The notes beneath the pieces are model-generated. The model saw nothing but the letters and a program-made list of their open reading frames with translations. It did no database searches and had not been told where the DNA came from. Below are positions 7,431 to 15,938 of a stretch of DNA of 64,000 nucleotides, piece after piece; within the stretch, counting starts at the first letter, position 1, and every line of letters starts with the position of its first letter. The DNA is from Eubacteriales bacterium (lineage in GTDB: Bacteria; Bacillota; Clostridia; Peptostreptococcales; Anaerovoracaceae). The translations under genes were made by a program, and so were the position numbers. The stretch is from contig JAQWBM010000005.1 in assembly GCA_028706405.1 (NCBI GenBank), forward strand, positions 1-64,000, given 5' to 3'.

Positions 7431-9976
7431 TTTATTTTGGTAATTATCCCATTTTCATCATCGCTTACATAACTGATACAATCAGCTTTCAAAATGTCCC
7501 TATATACTCCATCGGCAGACTTCTTTGACATGGAGACTGCTGCGACATTGTTGAGCCTTATAAATTCTATCAGCTGATCCGCTGTATTGCCTCCTTTTTC
7601 GATATTCAGAATGGAAGGATATAAACCTGTGTATTCTACCATTCCGGGAATCTCCAAAACGAATTGACCCATTATTTTTTCGGAATAACTGCTCATGCAT
7701 TTCATGAAGTAATCGGCACTGCTTTCCGTTTGAACGATAAGGGTTACGTCAGGGCGTTCGCGAGCCCAAACGATCAGGTCCAGAAAATCCATCGGCGTCA
7801 ATCTGTTCTTCATCGTCAGGCTATGAAATCCATCCAGTGTGATTTTGTCAGACAGATTTGTATCATAATATTTACCAAGCTCTTTCCATGCGCTTAACAG
7901 CACGGCTTCCTCATCTTCTGTCCAGCATATCCCGATCTTTATATCCCGATGTCCCGCATCGTAAGATGCATTCAACGCTTCCAGTGAGTTTGTGCCGATA
8001 AGCTCTTTATCCGGTGCTCCCGCCACAGCGATCTCATATGGGTAATCTATTACATGTGTACTTGAAAACACATCACTTATATACTGATTTTTCTCATAGA
8101 TCTTCCGCAGTACATCATTTTTCAGAATGAATTCTGATGTGTTAATGATTCCCATTGATCTCATATAACCTTCATAACAATCTTCGGCCGGCACTGTCGT
8201 CCCTGTCCGTTGGTTCCATGCCCTGCCATTTTTAAAGACACCATCCCTGGACATTTCATACACAATATCATCCTGGAAGAAGGAGCCCTTTGTCATATAC
8301 GTCTGCTCTGCAACGAATCCGGTATCTATTGTCAGAAGGTTATGTCCCAAATAGATGGTATCCAACGTTTCAAAGCCCATCAGATATGCAATCGTCGGCA
8401 AAAAATCGATCTGACCGCCCGGTATACTTACCGTTTGATTGATTTCCCTGTCAGCTCCCGGTACAGTTATGATCAGCGGTATGTTCATCATTGTATCAAA
8501 ATCATAATCTTTGCCTAAAAATAGTGAAACTGATTTGAAAATATCCTCATCATTTTTTGGTAAACCCAGATGGTCACCGTATAATGCTATGATAGAATTT
8601 TCATATAGTCCTTCATCCTTCAGCTGCTGTATAAACTGCCCTATGGCATGGTCGGTATATGCTGCGCTGTTGATATAATTGCCAAAAATGGTACCCTCAT
8701 CTTCCGGAAGAAGATCAATAAACTGGTAGTGATCCAACATCAAATATGGATGATGGTTTGACAATGTGATGAAAAAGCTGTAAAACGGTTCAGTAAGCTC
8801 TTTTAAATATTTCATAGATTGATCGAAAAATGCAGTATCTGTCAAGCCCCAGCCCATCCATTCAGTCATATCGTACTGACCGATGTCCGAACCGCCAATA
8901 CCTCCATAAAAGGTGTCAAAGCCGAGGCTTTGATACGCCTCTTCCCTGTTCCAGAAGTCTCTTTCTTCATGAGCATGAAATACAGCAGTTTCATATCCCT
9001 TTTCCGAAAGCAGTACCGGCAACCCTCTATAATAGTTGTCGGCAAAAAGCTTATATGAATAGCTTGACAGGCTTCCATAAATTGAGTTATTCGTTGCCAG
9101 CTCCGAATCCGAGGTATTACCGCTTCCCACCTGCTGATAATATCGATCAAAATATACGGTGTCTCCCTTTATGATTTCATTCAGGTTTGGTGTAATCTCC
9201 TGCCCGTTGTATTCGGTGTTAACGACAAAATTCTGAAAGGATTCTATTTGAATCACAATCAAGTTCCTTCCTTCTGCAACACCGAAGAGCGGACCGTTCT
9301 TTTCAGTCTGATATGTGTCTTTAATGGTAGCCATGTACTCTGATGCCCCATTATTGATTTTATGTCCGGTTAAAGCTACAATAATATCCTTGATATGATA
9401 ACTGAATATTTCCTGATTAGATATAGAGGTGATACAATTGTTTCCGAAGAAATTGAAAACCAGCAGCAATATAATAATAAGCGCGATGACAGGACTCGTT
9501 ACGCGAATATTTTTTTTAATACCTTCTTCAAGCATTCCCTTTCGCAGTCTGTGAAATCTTACGCTCAGGGCTGCCAATATCAGCAAAGCATCTGCAAGCA
9601 TAAGAAAGAAGCTCGGCTTTAATACTTCTTTGATACTCTCGGTGATATCTCCTAAAACACCGGCGGCTCCAAGCATGTTTACAGATAAATATCGATTGAA
9701 AAAGCTGCCATATGTGACGTCACACAGCATCAATATGGAAAACAGTGTATAAATTACTGCGGGGGTCCATTTTTGTCGAAACGCAGCAAACAACAGATAT
9801 ATTAAAATACAGGTAATCAGCCAGACAAAAAAGAAATTTACCTGAACACCGACTATGTCATAAAACAAGAAAACCTTCAACGGAACTGCAATGATTGCCG
9901 CTAATGCTAAAATGCCGTATTCATTTCTGATGCCGCTCCATTTATTTGATATGGGATTTATCATTCGTTCAAACAT
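7427..9976 (-). CDS. LTA-synthase-like sulfatase with C-terminal degenerate GDPD-like domain
   Basis: An 849-residue membrane protein. About five N-terminal transmembrane helices (residues 15-190) are followed by an extracellular LtaS-type sulfatase domain: IQIESFQ (metal Glu, about residue 242), GNTSDSE (nucleophile Thr, about 287), TLSNHHPY and YGDHLGLP (metal Asp-His, about 466). Such enzymes transfer glycerol phosphate from phosphatidylglycerol to make lipoteichoic acid or related polymers. Unusually, about 200 further residues (from 645) resemble a glycerophosphodiester phosphodiesterase barrel: NSLEALNASYDAGHRDIKIG follows the 'NTLEAF..A...GA..IE.D' pattern, but the HRG motif reads AGA and the E.D metal pair is K.G. 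That domain is probably catalytically dead. GGAG precedes the ATG. Confidence 0.82.
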   Translation of the reverse strand: MFERMINPISNKWSGIRNEYGILALAAIIAVPLKVFLFYDIVGVQVNFFFVWLITCILIYLLFAAFRQKWTPAVIYTLFSILMLCDVTYGSFFNRYLSVNMLGAAGVLGDITESIKEVLKPSFFLMLADALLILAALSVRFHRLRKGMLEEGIKKNIRVTSPVIALIIILLLVFNFFGNNCITSISNQEIFSYHIKDIIVALTGHKINNGASEYMATIKDTYQTEKNGPLFGVAEGRNLIVIQIESFQNFVVNTEYNGQEITPNLNEIIKGDTVYFDRYYQQVGSGNTSDSELATNNSIYGSLSSYSYKLFADNYYRGLPVLLSEKGYETAVFHAHEERDFWNREEAYQSLGFDTFYGGIGGSDIGQYDMTEWMGWGLTDTAFFDQSMKYLKELTEPFYSFFITLSNHHPYLMLDHYQFIDLLPEDEGTIFGNYINSAAYTDHAIGQFIQQLKDEGLYENSIIALYGDHLGLPKNDEDIFKSVSLFLGKDYDFDTMMNIPLIITVPGADREINQTVSIPGGQIDFLPTIAYLMGFETLDTIYLGHNLLTIDTGFVAEQTYMTKGSFFQDDIVYEMSRDGVFKNGRAWNQRTGTTVPAEDCYEGYMRSMGIINTSEFILKNDVLRKIYEKNQYISDVFSSTHVIDYPYEIAVAGAPDKELIGTNSLEALNASYDAGHRDIKIGICWTEDEEAVLLSAWKELGKYYDTNLSDKITLDGFHSLTMKNRLTPMDFLDLIVWARERPDVTLIVQTESSADYFMKCMSSYSEKIMGQFVLEIPGMVEYTGLYPSILNIEKGGNTADQLIEFIRLNNVAAVSMSKKSADGVYRDILKADCISYVSDDENGIITKIN

Positions 9977-10275
9977 GTAAGTACTCCAATCTTTATCGCA
10001 TTCAACCCGTAGCGGTCATTATATTATACTTACTGTCATTAGACAAGAATTATAGTAGCTAATGTAATATAAACTTCATATTCTATGGAACTCACTTTAG
10101 GAAATTTATGTAAACTTCATATTTTTATTCACATTCTTTGTAATAAAGTCTTAATGTTATTGTTACTATTAAATTATAGAAACCCACTATGATATAAGAT
10201 ATAATACATCATAAAATGATAAAAAAATCAAAGTTTAAGCAAAATTTGAAGTTTAAGTTACAGGAGGGGATTATT
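9977..10275. promoter_or_regulatory. Divergent intergenic region with 13-bp direct repeats
   Basis: This 299-base AT-rich region separates the LTA-synthase-like gene (minus) from the GH18 gene (plus). It carries two exact copies of TAAACTTCATATT, at 10070-10082 and 10111-10123, 41 bases apart, about four helical turns. A TATAAT box at 10200-10205 with a weak -35 (TAGAAA, 10177-10182, 17-base spacing) is the likely promoter for the GH18 gene. The direct repeats look like a regulator binding site. The regulator is unknown, and no gene was found within the region. Confidence 0.45.
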
Positions 10276-11958
10276 ATGAAGAAAAGAGTTATTTCCGGAT
10301 TAATTATAACATGTCTGATTTTTACTGGAATATGCAGCGGTGTAATGTTATTTCTCCCCTCTTTCGGATCGAATGATGGATCATACGCATTGACGTATAA
10401 CAATAAATCGATACCGCAGCGGTGTCATTACATAAACAACACACCTTATCTTCCCATTACCCTAATTGGGAGCTATGCTAAAAATCCAGGGATTTCCTTG
10501 GATACAGCAGGGAAAAAGCTGGTGATAGATTTGTCAAAGCAAAATATAATGATGGCTGATGATGCTGCAACCAATTTTGTTAAAACCTATGCAGGGAATG
10601 TCTATATACCTTTGAGAGAAATCGATCAGATGCTCTATTTCCCCTTGAACACCACTGGTCAGTTTTTTAAGCTCAGCTATACGGTTTCCGGCAACACTAT
10701 AAAAATGCGTGACTATTCAGGTACGGATAAGATAGCAAAAATAAATCAAAATGAAGTACAGGCTGTTTCTTCTCTAATCGATGGCGAAGGTGACACTGTA
10801 ATTTTTAATCAGAATGATACTGTATTTATTACAGGTCAAACAGATAATTACTATAGACTGTCTGCCGATGACGGGAGTACTGTTTATGTGATGAAGGATC
10901 ATGTTACGATATCGGAGATCGATCTTTCAAAGATAGACTTTTATGCGCCAAAAAAGTCTAAGTTTAAGAGAAATGGAGAAAAAATCAACCTTGTATGGCA
11001 ATATGTAGGAAATATTACTCCGGAAGCACCGGCAGTCAAACATAAAGGGCTTGATATTCTGGCCCCTACCTGGTTCGACCTGATCACTGATGGAGATGGA
11101 AGCGTTGAAAACAATGGAGATAAAGGATACACAGACTCAGCCCATTCTAAGGGATATATGGTTTGGGCTACCATAACAAACAATATGTCAACCAAAGGCT
11201 CTACTGCATTTACAACAAAGACCTTCAATAACAGCGGTTTATTGAATAAGTCTGTAGCGCAATATATCTTTTACTCCTGCCTTTATGACGCGGACGGGAT
11301 CAATATCGATTACGAAGATGTGGCAGATAGTGATGCTGCAGGACTTGTTGCGTTCACCGCATTGATGAGAAATTATACCGAACGTCAAGGTCTGGTGCTT
11401 TCCATAGATACTCTGATACCGAGACCCTGGACCATTGAATATGACAGGGCTTCCTTGGCAAAATATGTTGATTACCTTGCTGTTATGACCTATGATGAGC
11501 ATTATGCAGGAAGTCCTGATGCGGGTTCTGTCTCTTCTCTCCCTTGGACGGAAGAAGCTATAAAGACGACGCTGGAGGATGTGCCCGCCTCAAAGCTTTT
11601 GATTGGAGTCCCGCTTTATACAAGAATCTGGACTGTTGATGATACGGGAAAAGTCATATCCAATCCTTCTGCAAATATGCAGACAGTCCGAAGCACAGTT
11701 GCAAAAAAAGGGTTGACACCTACATGGCTGGATAAAGGCAAGCAATACTACGTAGAATATGCCAATGGAGAAAATACCAGCAAGATTTGGATAGAGGACT
11801 CCCGCTCCATCTCCAACCGGCTGAATCTGATTTCAAATTATAATCTGGCGGGATCGGCATGTTGGCAGTATGGACAAGCAGAAGAGAGTATATGGGAGGT
11901 CTTCGGCGAAATGCTTAAAAAAGGTAAATCTGTAAAAGCTTATCAGAATCCTTACTAG
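10276..11958 (+). CDS. Glycoside hydrolase family 18 protein with N-terminal stalk/amine-oxidase-like domain
   Basis: An extracellular GH18 enzyme of about 560 residues, probably acting on N-acetylglucosamine-containing glycan. The start at ATG 10276 is set by CAGGAGGGG just upstream; the earlier ATG at 10216 has no ribosome-binding site. A signal-anchor helix (VISGLIITCLIFTGICSG) is followed by a copper-amine-oxidase-N-terminal-like domain (about residues 35-135), a short SH3-like linker, and the catalytic barrel. The GH18 motif DGINIDYED supplies the acid Glu, and YLAVMTYDEHY and ACWQYG are also family features. The closest functional analogues are spore-cortex or cell-wall N-acetylglucosaminidases. 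A 12-bp stem (11958-11969 with 11986-11997) follows the stop codon. Confidence 0.88.
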   Translation: MKKRVISGLIITCLIFTGICSGVMLFLPSFGSNDGSYALTYNNKSIPQRCHYINNTPYLPITLIGSYAKNPGISLDTAGKKLVIDLSKQNIMMADDAATNFVKTYAGNVYIPLREIDQMLYFPLNTTGQFFKLSYTVSGNTIKMRDYSGTDKIAKINQNEVQAVSSLIDGEGDTVIFNQNDTVFITGQTDNYYRLSADDGSTVYVMKDHVTISEIDLSKIDFYAPKKSKFKRNGEKINLVWQYVGNITPEAPAVKHKGLDILAPTWFDLITDGDGSVENNGDKGYTDSAHSKGYMVWATITNNMSTKGSTAFTTKTFNNSGLLNKSVAQYIFYSCLYDADGINIDYEDVADSDAAGLVAFTALMRNYTERQGLVLSIDTLIPRPWTIEYDRASLAKYVDYLAVMTYDEHYAGSPDAGSVSSLPWTEEAIKTTLEDVPASKLLIGVPLYTRIWTVDDTGKVISNPSANMQTVRSTVAKKGLTPTWLDKGKQYYVEYANGENTSKIWIEDSRSISNRLNLISNYNLAGSACWQYGQAEESIWEVFGEMLKKGKSVKAYQNPY

Positions 11959-11997
11959 TATAGCGTATTCTTCCAGTTATTGACCAATACGCTATAC
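11958..11997 (+). terminator. Hairpin after the GH18 gene
   Basis: A perfect 12-bp inverted repeat, GTATAGCGTATT at 11958-11969 and its complement at 11986-11997, with a 16-base loop, begins at the last base of the GH18 stop codon. No T-run follows, so it may protect the 3' end or act as a weak terminator. Confidence 0.45.
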
Positions 11998-12091
11998 CAG
12001 ACTTCTCTGCTGAATAAGCCATTTGACATTCCAATAGCATTTATGCCATAAGGAATTTTAAATCACTTCTATCTTCGTGCGACTATTTTTA

Positions 12092-12739
12092 TTACATCAT
12101 ATTTCTATATATGATGTAGGAATATACAGCTGTAATAATTGCAGGTAATAGAAGACTTACCATTAAAATCACAAACATGGCGATTCCATCGGTAAATATT
12201 GCTCCTGCCAATGCGAAAAGCCCCCCTGCAACCATTAATTTTGCACCCAGCCTGTGCGTTCTTATCCACACCTCTTCACTGGCCAATGTCCATGGATATT
12301 TAAAACCTACGAAGTAATTGTGCCGCACCTTTCCTATACTGAATCCTATTACAATGAACATAATTGCTGCAGCGGCTGTGATCCATTTCCCTATTTGTAT
12401 CTGATATCCGAAAGTTGCTGCTATAGTCAGTGCAAACAGAAGGGCAAAAAAAAGATGTAAAGCATATCGGATAGCCAGATACGCATTGCTGAATTTCATA
12501 TAATCATTACGTTTTGGGTCAATTTTTGGAAGTACGATAAATAAAATGTACATTCCAACATTCAGCAATGGAAGACCAAATATCCCAAATAGCTTTGGTC
12601 CATAATTATCCGCCTCACCATGTACGTTCCAATGAATCGGGATCTGTTCAGGCATATGGGGATACAAAAAGACTCCAACAATAAAAGGGATAACAAGTAT
12701 CAGCAATAAAGGCCATTCTCTCTTTATATTATAATGCAT
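12092..12739 (-). CDS. SdpI/YhfL family membrane protein (DUF1648)
   Basis: A 215-residue membrane protein. An N-terminal DUF1648 segment ([22 protein letters not shown]) is followed by several more helices and the SdpI-type signature [18 protein letters not shown], then RTHRLGAKL. In Bacillus subtilis SdpI confers immunity to the SdpC cannibalism toxin and signals to a repressor. Many clostridial homologues are orphans of unknown role, and no toxin gene is visible here. Its first 11 bases overlap the end of the upstream macro-domain gene, so the two are translationally coupled. Confidence 0.8.
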   Translation of the reverse strand: MHYNIKREWPLLLILVIPFIVGVFLYPHMPEQIPIHWNVHGEADNYGPKLFGIFGLPLLNVGMYILFIVLPKIDPKRNDYMKFSNAYLAIRYALHLFFALLFALTIAATFGYQIQIGKWITAAAAIMFIVIGFSIGKVRHNYFVGFKYPWTLASEEVWIRTHRLGAKLMVAGGLFALAGAIFTDGIAMFVILMVSLLLPAIITAVYSYIIYRNMM

Positions 12740-13235
12740 TGTTATCTATCTCCTGTTTATATAATTTTTCATCCGCATCGGAAAAGGCAACCAAAACAAC
12801 ATCTAAGTCATGCTCCTTCAAGAATTCCTTAATATTGTCAACTGCGATCTGAGCCGCCTCCTCCTTTGGATAGCGATATACTCCTGTTGAAATAGCAGGA
12901 AATGCAATGGATTTTATCCCATGTTCCAATGCCAGCTTTAAGCTGTTTTTATAACAGTCTGCAAGAAGTTCAGGCTCTCCTTTAATTCCCCCGTGCCATA
13001 CCGGTCCTACAGTATGGATCACGTGTTTTGCCGGAAGTTTATAACCTTTTGTGATCTTTGCCTGTCCGGTCTTGCATCCGTTCAAGTTCCTGCATTCCTC
13101 CAGCAATTCCTTGCCTGCAGCCTTATGGATCGCGCCATCTACGCCGCCTCCGCCAAGAAGAGTCTCATTCGCCGCGTTAACTATGGCATCTACTTTGAGT
13201 TTGGTGATGTCCCCTCTAACAACTTGTATGCCCAT
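12729..13235 (-). CDS. Macro-domain protein (O-acetyl-ADP-ribose deacetylase type)
   Basis: A 168-residue single macro domain of the MacroD/YmdB class, which hydrolyses O-acetyl-ADP-ribose or removes ADP-ribose from proteins in the cytoplasm. Key features are [20 protein letters not shown], the [14 protein letters not shown] loop, [10 protein letters not shown] and the phosphate loop [12 protein letters not shown]. Length and motif spacing are normal. The start is the ATG at 13233-13235 with GAAAGGG nine bases before it. It overlaps the downstream SdpI-like gene by 11 bases. Pairing an ADP-ribose hydrolase with an immunity-type membrane protein could be functional, but this is inference. Confidence 0.9.
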   Translation of the reverse strand: MGIQVVRGDITKLKVDAIVNAANETLLGGGGVDGAIHKAAGKELLEECRNLNGCKTGQAKITKGYKLPAKHVIHTVGPVWHGGIKGEPELLADCYKNSLKLALEHGIKSIAFPAISTGVYRYPKEEAAQIAVDNIKEFLKEHDLDVVLVAFSDADEKLYKQEIDNNAL

Positions 13236-13313
13236 TTTAATTACCCTTTCTTTTTAATATACAGTCATGCTCTGTCGTTATACAAACTTTTATTTACTTC
13301 CTTAGATATGCTC

Positions 13314-13652
13314 TTATTTCAAAATAACAACCGTAACTCCTGAATTTCCGTCAATTCTCCGCTCATAATCTGAGAGCGAGCTGCACATTTCAAGCAACTC
13401 CTTTTTTTTATTTAACCAATGCTCACCACCACAATAAGATCTTACAATTCCGCTTAAACTTCTTTCTCGAAGCTTGCTTCTTACCGAGACCTTTATTGCT
13501 CCTCCTGTACCGGAGGAACCGTATCCATGCACAAGGATAACAGCCTTATAGCCCTGCCTTTTGCAAGTTCCAAGCTGATTTACCATGTTCCTTACAGCAT
13601 CGTCTGCCAAAGGTCGTCCGTATTCAAGATTGACTTCTTTCACCTTCGCCAT
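13314..13652 (-). CDS. Smr domain protein
   Basis: A 112-residue protein made almost wholly of a Smr (small MutS-related) domain. It has an N-terminal NLEYGRPLADDAV segment and the signature VILVHGYGSSGTGGAIK, equivalent to the HGxGxG loop of the family. Smr domains nick or bind nucleic acids. Stand-alone versions in Firmicutes have been linked to ribosome collision and RNA cleavage, but the role here is unknown. The first family motif (LDLHG) is replaced by VNLEYGRP, so nuclease activity may be altered. It lies upstream of the macro-domain gene on the same strand with about 80 bases between them. Confidence 0.8.
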   Translation of the reverse strand: MAKVKEVNLEYGRPLADDAVRNMVNQLGTCKRQGYKAVILVHGYGSSGTGGAIKVSVRSKLRERSLSGIVRSYCGGEHWLNKKKELLEMCSSLSDYERRIDGNSGVTVVILK

Positions 13653-13918
13653 TTAAAACCTCATTATATTTAGGGCTTACTGAACGACTCATTTCATAAA
13701 TCTTCTGAAAATATTATACCAATATTCTTTTACCTTCACAACTGCACTGAGGATTTTTGCTGTATATGCCAATGAAAATTGGTTACTGCTCACAGCCTTT
13801 TATGCCTTAATTTCTCAATAACGTGTTATTTTTAACTGCAAAGTAACACATACATTTAAATATGAATATAATGACCATGAAAAGAAATAATGAAAGACCG
13901 GTTAAAGGAGGGAAATAT
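13653..13918. other. Intergenic region with a solo GTTACTG-type repeat end
   Basis: These 266 bases lie between the divergent Smr gene and the Cys-rich gene. The segment 13781-13806 begins GGTTACTGCTCACAGCC and resembles the ends of the inverted-repeat elements at 29175-29410 and 53848-53948; no partner arm is visible. CATACATT at 13849-13856 matches the -10 box of mother-cell sigma factors (SigE type), but no convincing -35 was seen. No gene is supported. Confidence 0.4.
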
Positions 13919-14914
13919 ATGAGTTGTTTCGGTGGCAACATATCGCCGGACCTCTTTCAAAAATGCTGCAATGCAAATCAGCTCTGTGAATTTAACGGAA
14001 ACTTAAAAGATGTGGTAACAGAACCTATTTTCGTTCAAAAAGTATATGATGCTGTTCTATTTAATTTGCAAGGGCTTAAAACTGTGACAGGTCAATGCTT
14101 TTCACCAACAATCCCCAAGGGATACCGGCTGAAGAGGGTCATAGACATTCGCTGCAAGAGGTTCTTTAACCCACTGAACGTAGAAGATCCATCAAATCTC
14201 ACATTGGATGTAGATACAACTATCTCAGGTGCAACATTTATTCAGGATGCACAGTGTAATCCAATAAGAGTTGTGGGTCCGGACGGTACATTTAGCGAAA
14301 AGGTGCTGTATACAGATACGGAAGATTGCGATGAGAAGTGCAAAGGTACTCCGATTTTCGGAACCCAGAATATCGCCATCACCGGAGACATATTGGTTAC
14401 TCTAGATTTACTGCTTTGTGACAGACACGACCATGAAGTCGTTTTCACTGTTAGCGCAAGTGTAAATATAGCAGAATCCTGTTCTCCGCTGGTGCTGACA
14501 AATTTCTTCGAATTATGCATGCCCTCTACGCAAAACAGTGCATTCCTGCCGCGTTTCAGTGAATTCTGTAATCCGGCCTGCGAAACCAGACTGGCTACAA
14601 ACAACATAGGAAGAGATATTATACTATGTCCAGATGGAACTATAAAGGCGAATTTAATTATAGCCTTATGTGTAACATGCGAGAAAAAAATCGTTGTACC
14701 TGTACAGATTTGCGTTTTATCAACAGGATTCGTCCAGATGACTCCTCAGGTTTCCGCAATCTGCACTACATTCCCATCGCTCTTCCCGAATCAGATCAAG
14801 GAAAGTGACACTCTGGAATACTGCGGAGAAACAGAAGATGAAATCGACGATATATGTGATGAAATCTGTAATATATGTGATGATGACAGACCACATAGAC
14901 CTAGAAGAAGGTAA
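13919..14914 (+). CDS. Cysteine-rich protein of unknown function
   Basis: A protein of about 331 residues that I do not recognise. It starts at the ATG at 13919 (MSCFGGNISP) behind AAAGGAGGG; the upstream ATG at 13862 lacks a ribosome-binding site. It has no signal peptide or membrane helix. About twenty cysteines are spread through it, many in CxxxC-like groups, and the C-terminus is acidic with repeated DDICDEICNICDDD followed by a basic tail HRPRRR. The middle region alternates hydrophobic and polar residues as in beta-sandwich proteins. These properties fit a disulfide-linked structural protein such as a spore-coat or exosporium component. A possible SigE-like -10 upstream agrees, but the role is inference. 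Confidence 0.65.
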   Translation: MSCFGGNISPDLFQKCCNANQLCEFNGNLKDVVTEPIFVQKVYDAVLFNLQGLKTVTGQCFSPTIPKGYRLKRVIDIRCKRFFNPLNVEDPSNLTLDVDTTISGATFIQDAQCNPIRVVGPDGTFSEKVLYTDTEDCDEKCKGTPIFGTQNIAITGDILVTLDLLLCDRHDHEVVFTVSASVNIAESCSPLVLTNFFELCMPSTQNSAFLPRFSEFCNPACETRLATNNIGRDIILCPDGTIKANLIIALCVTCEKKIVVPVQICVLSTGFVQMTPQVSAICTTFPSLFPNQIKESDTLEYCGETEDEIDDICDEICNICDDDRPHRPRRR

Positions 14915-14948
14915 AAAAAATAGTGTCGTACGCGACACTATTTTTTTT
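14913..14948. terminator. Bidirectional rho-independent terminator
   Basis: The stem TAGTGTCG (14921-14928) and CGACACTA (14933-14940) closes a TACG loop. It is flanked by an A8 tract (14913-14920) and a T8 tract (14941-14948), so it works in both directions. It serves the Cys-rich gene on the plus strand and the MBL hydrolase gene on the minus strand, which converge here. Confidence 0.93.
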
Positions 14949-14989
14949 ATTTTTGATTCTTTGCCTATTATCATTTGTTTTAATATTTA

Positions 14990-15913
14990 TTATTTTTTAA
15001 ATTCTCTTATAATATTTTGCACCATGTGCTGTGCATTTAATGAAAAGGCTTCAACGGGTTGCTCTTCCGCCACGGATTCACTCCAGAATTCATTTTTATA
15101 ATCTTTAATTATTTCTTCAAAAGACGCGCCTTTGTCTATCCTTTCCAAAACAAAATCCTTATGTAAGTTGGAAGTATTTGCCGCGTAGTCCCAATATGAT
15201 TCCGCTGCTTTTTCAGGTACCAGACCATAGTGTGGAGAAATAATATACCTTGCATTGATTTCTTTACATTTTTTTATTGATTCCATAGTCTCCGAATAGC
15301 TTTTCAGCATACCGGTGATCATTTGCCCGTTTCCTATATAAACTCCTGTTGATTCGCTGGGGAAAAGAATCCGATACGGATTCAGTAGAAAGGTCAAAGA
15401 ACAATTTGTATGTCCCGGTGTTTCAAATACAGAAAGCTCCTCTTCTCCCAGTGAAATAATACTGTTTTCAGATATTGTCCGGTCTACTCTTAGCCCATCC
15501 ATCAACACCTCGGGTCTTGCCTTTAGCTTTAAATAATATATCCATGCAACCTCAGACAGCTTTTCGATCCGTTTTAATGCAGATTCTTTTTCCAGCACTT
15601 CTTTTCCATAGGCTGCTCCGAAAGAAACTAAATCAGGCCATGCCCTCCTTACATATGACAAAGCTGCTATATGATCGTAATGTGTATGTGAAAGGATCAC
15701 ATAATCCAGTTTTCGATCTCCTAGTTCTTTTTTTATGTTATTGACAAGCCCTTCTCCGCAATAAGCCATTCCGCAATCGATCAAAGCTGTTTTTTCAGAA
15801 CCTTTTATCAATATAGCTTCTCCTCCGGAGCCTGCCGTTACTCTTACCAATTTGTTCGTTATATCCGTAAATTGGAATCTCCTTGTAGAATTAAATCCAT
15901 CTTCCTTTATCAT
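14990..15913 (-). CDS. MBL-fold metallo-hydrolase
   Basis: A metallo-beta-lactamase-fold hydrolase of about 307 residues. The metal motif SHTHYDHIAALSYV (HxHxDH) is followed by ETPGHTNCSLTF (third-site His) and a late SPHYG (final His). Its substrate cannot be told from sequence. The C-terminal 60 residues are helical. The start at ATG 15911-15913 is preferred over the TTG at 15964 because GAGGAAG precedes it and the TTG start would overlap the upstream rarD gene. It is the last gene of the ilvC-ilvB-rarD run, which may be only positional. Confidence 0.85.
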   Translation of the reverse strand: MIKEDGFNSTRRFQFTDITNKLVRVTAGSGGEAILIKGSEKTALIDCGMAYCGEGLVNNIKKELGDRKLDYVILSHTHYDHIAALSYVRRAWPDLVSFGAAYGKEVLEKESALKRIEKLSEVAWIYYLKLKARPEVLMDGLRVDRTISENSIISLGEEELSVFETPGHTNCSLTFLLNPYRILFPSESTGVYIGNGQMITGMLKSYSETMESIKKCKEINARYIISPHYGLVPEKAAESYWDYAANTSNLHKDFVLERIDKGASFEEIIKDYKNEFWSESVAEEQPVEAFSLNAQHMVQNIIREFKK

Positions 15914-15938
15914 TTTCACTTCCTCGTATTTGTATAAC

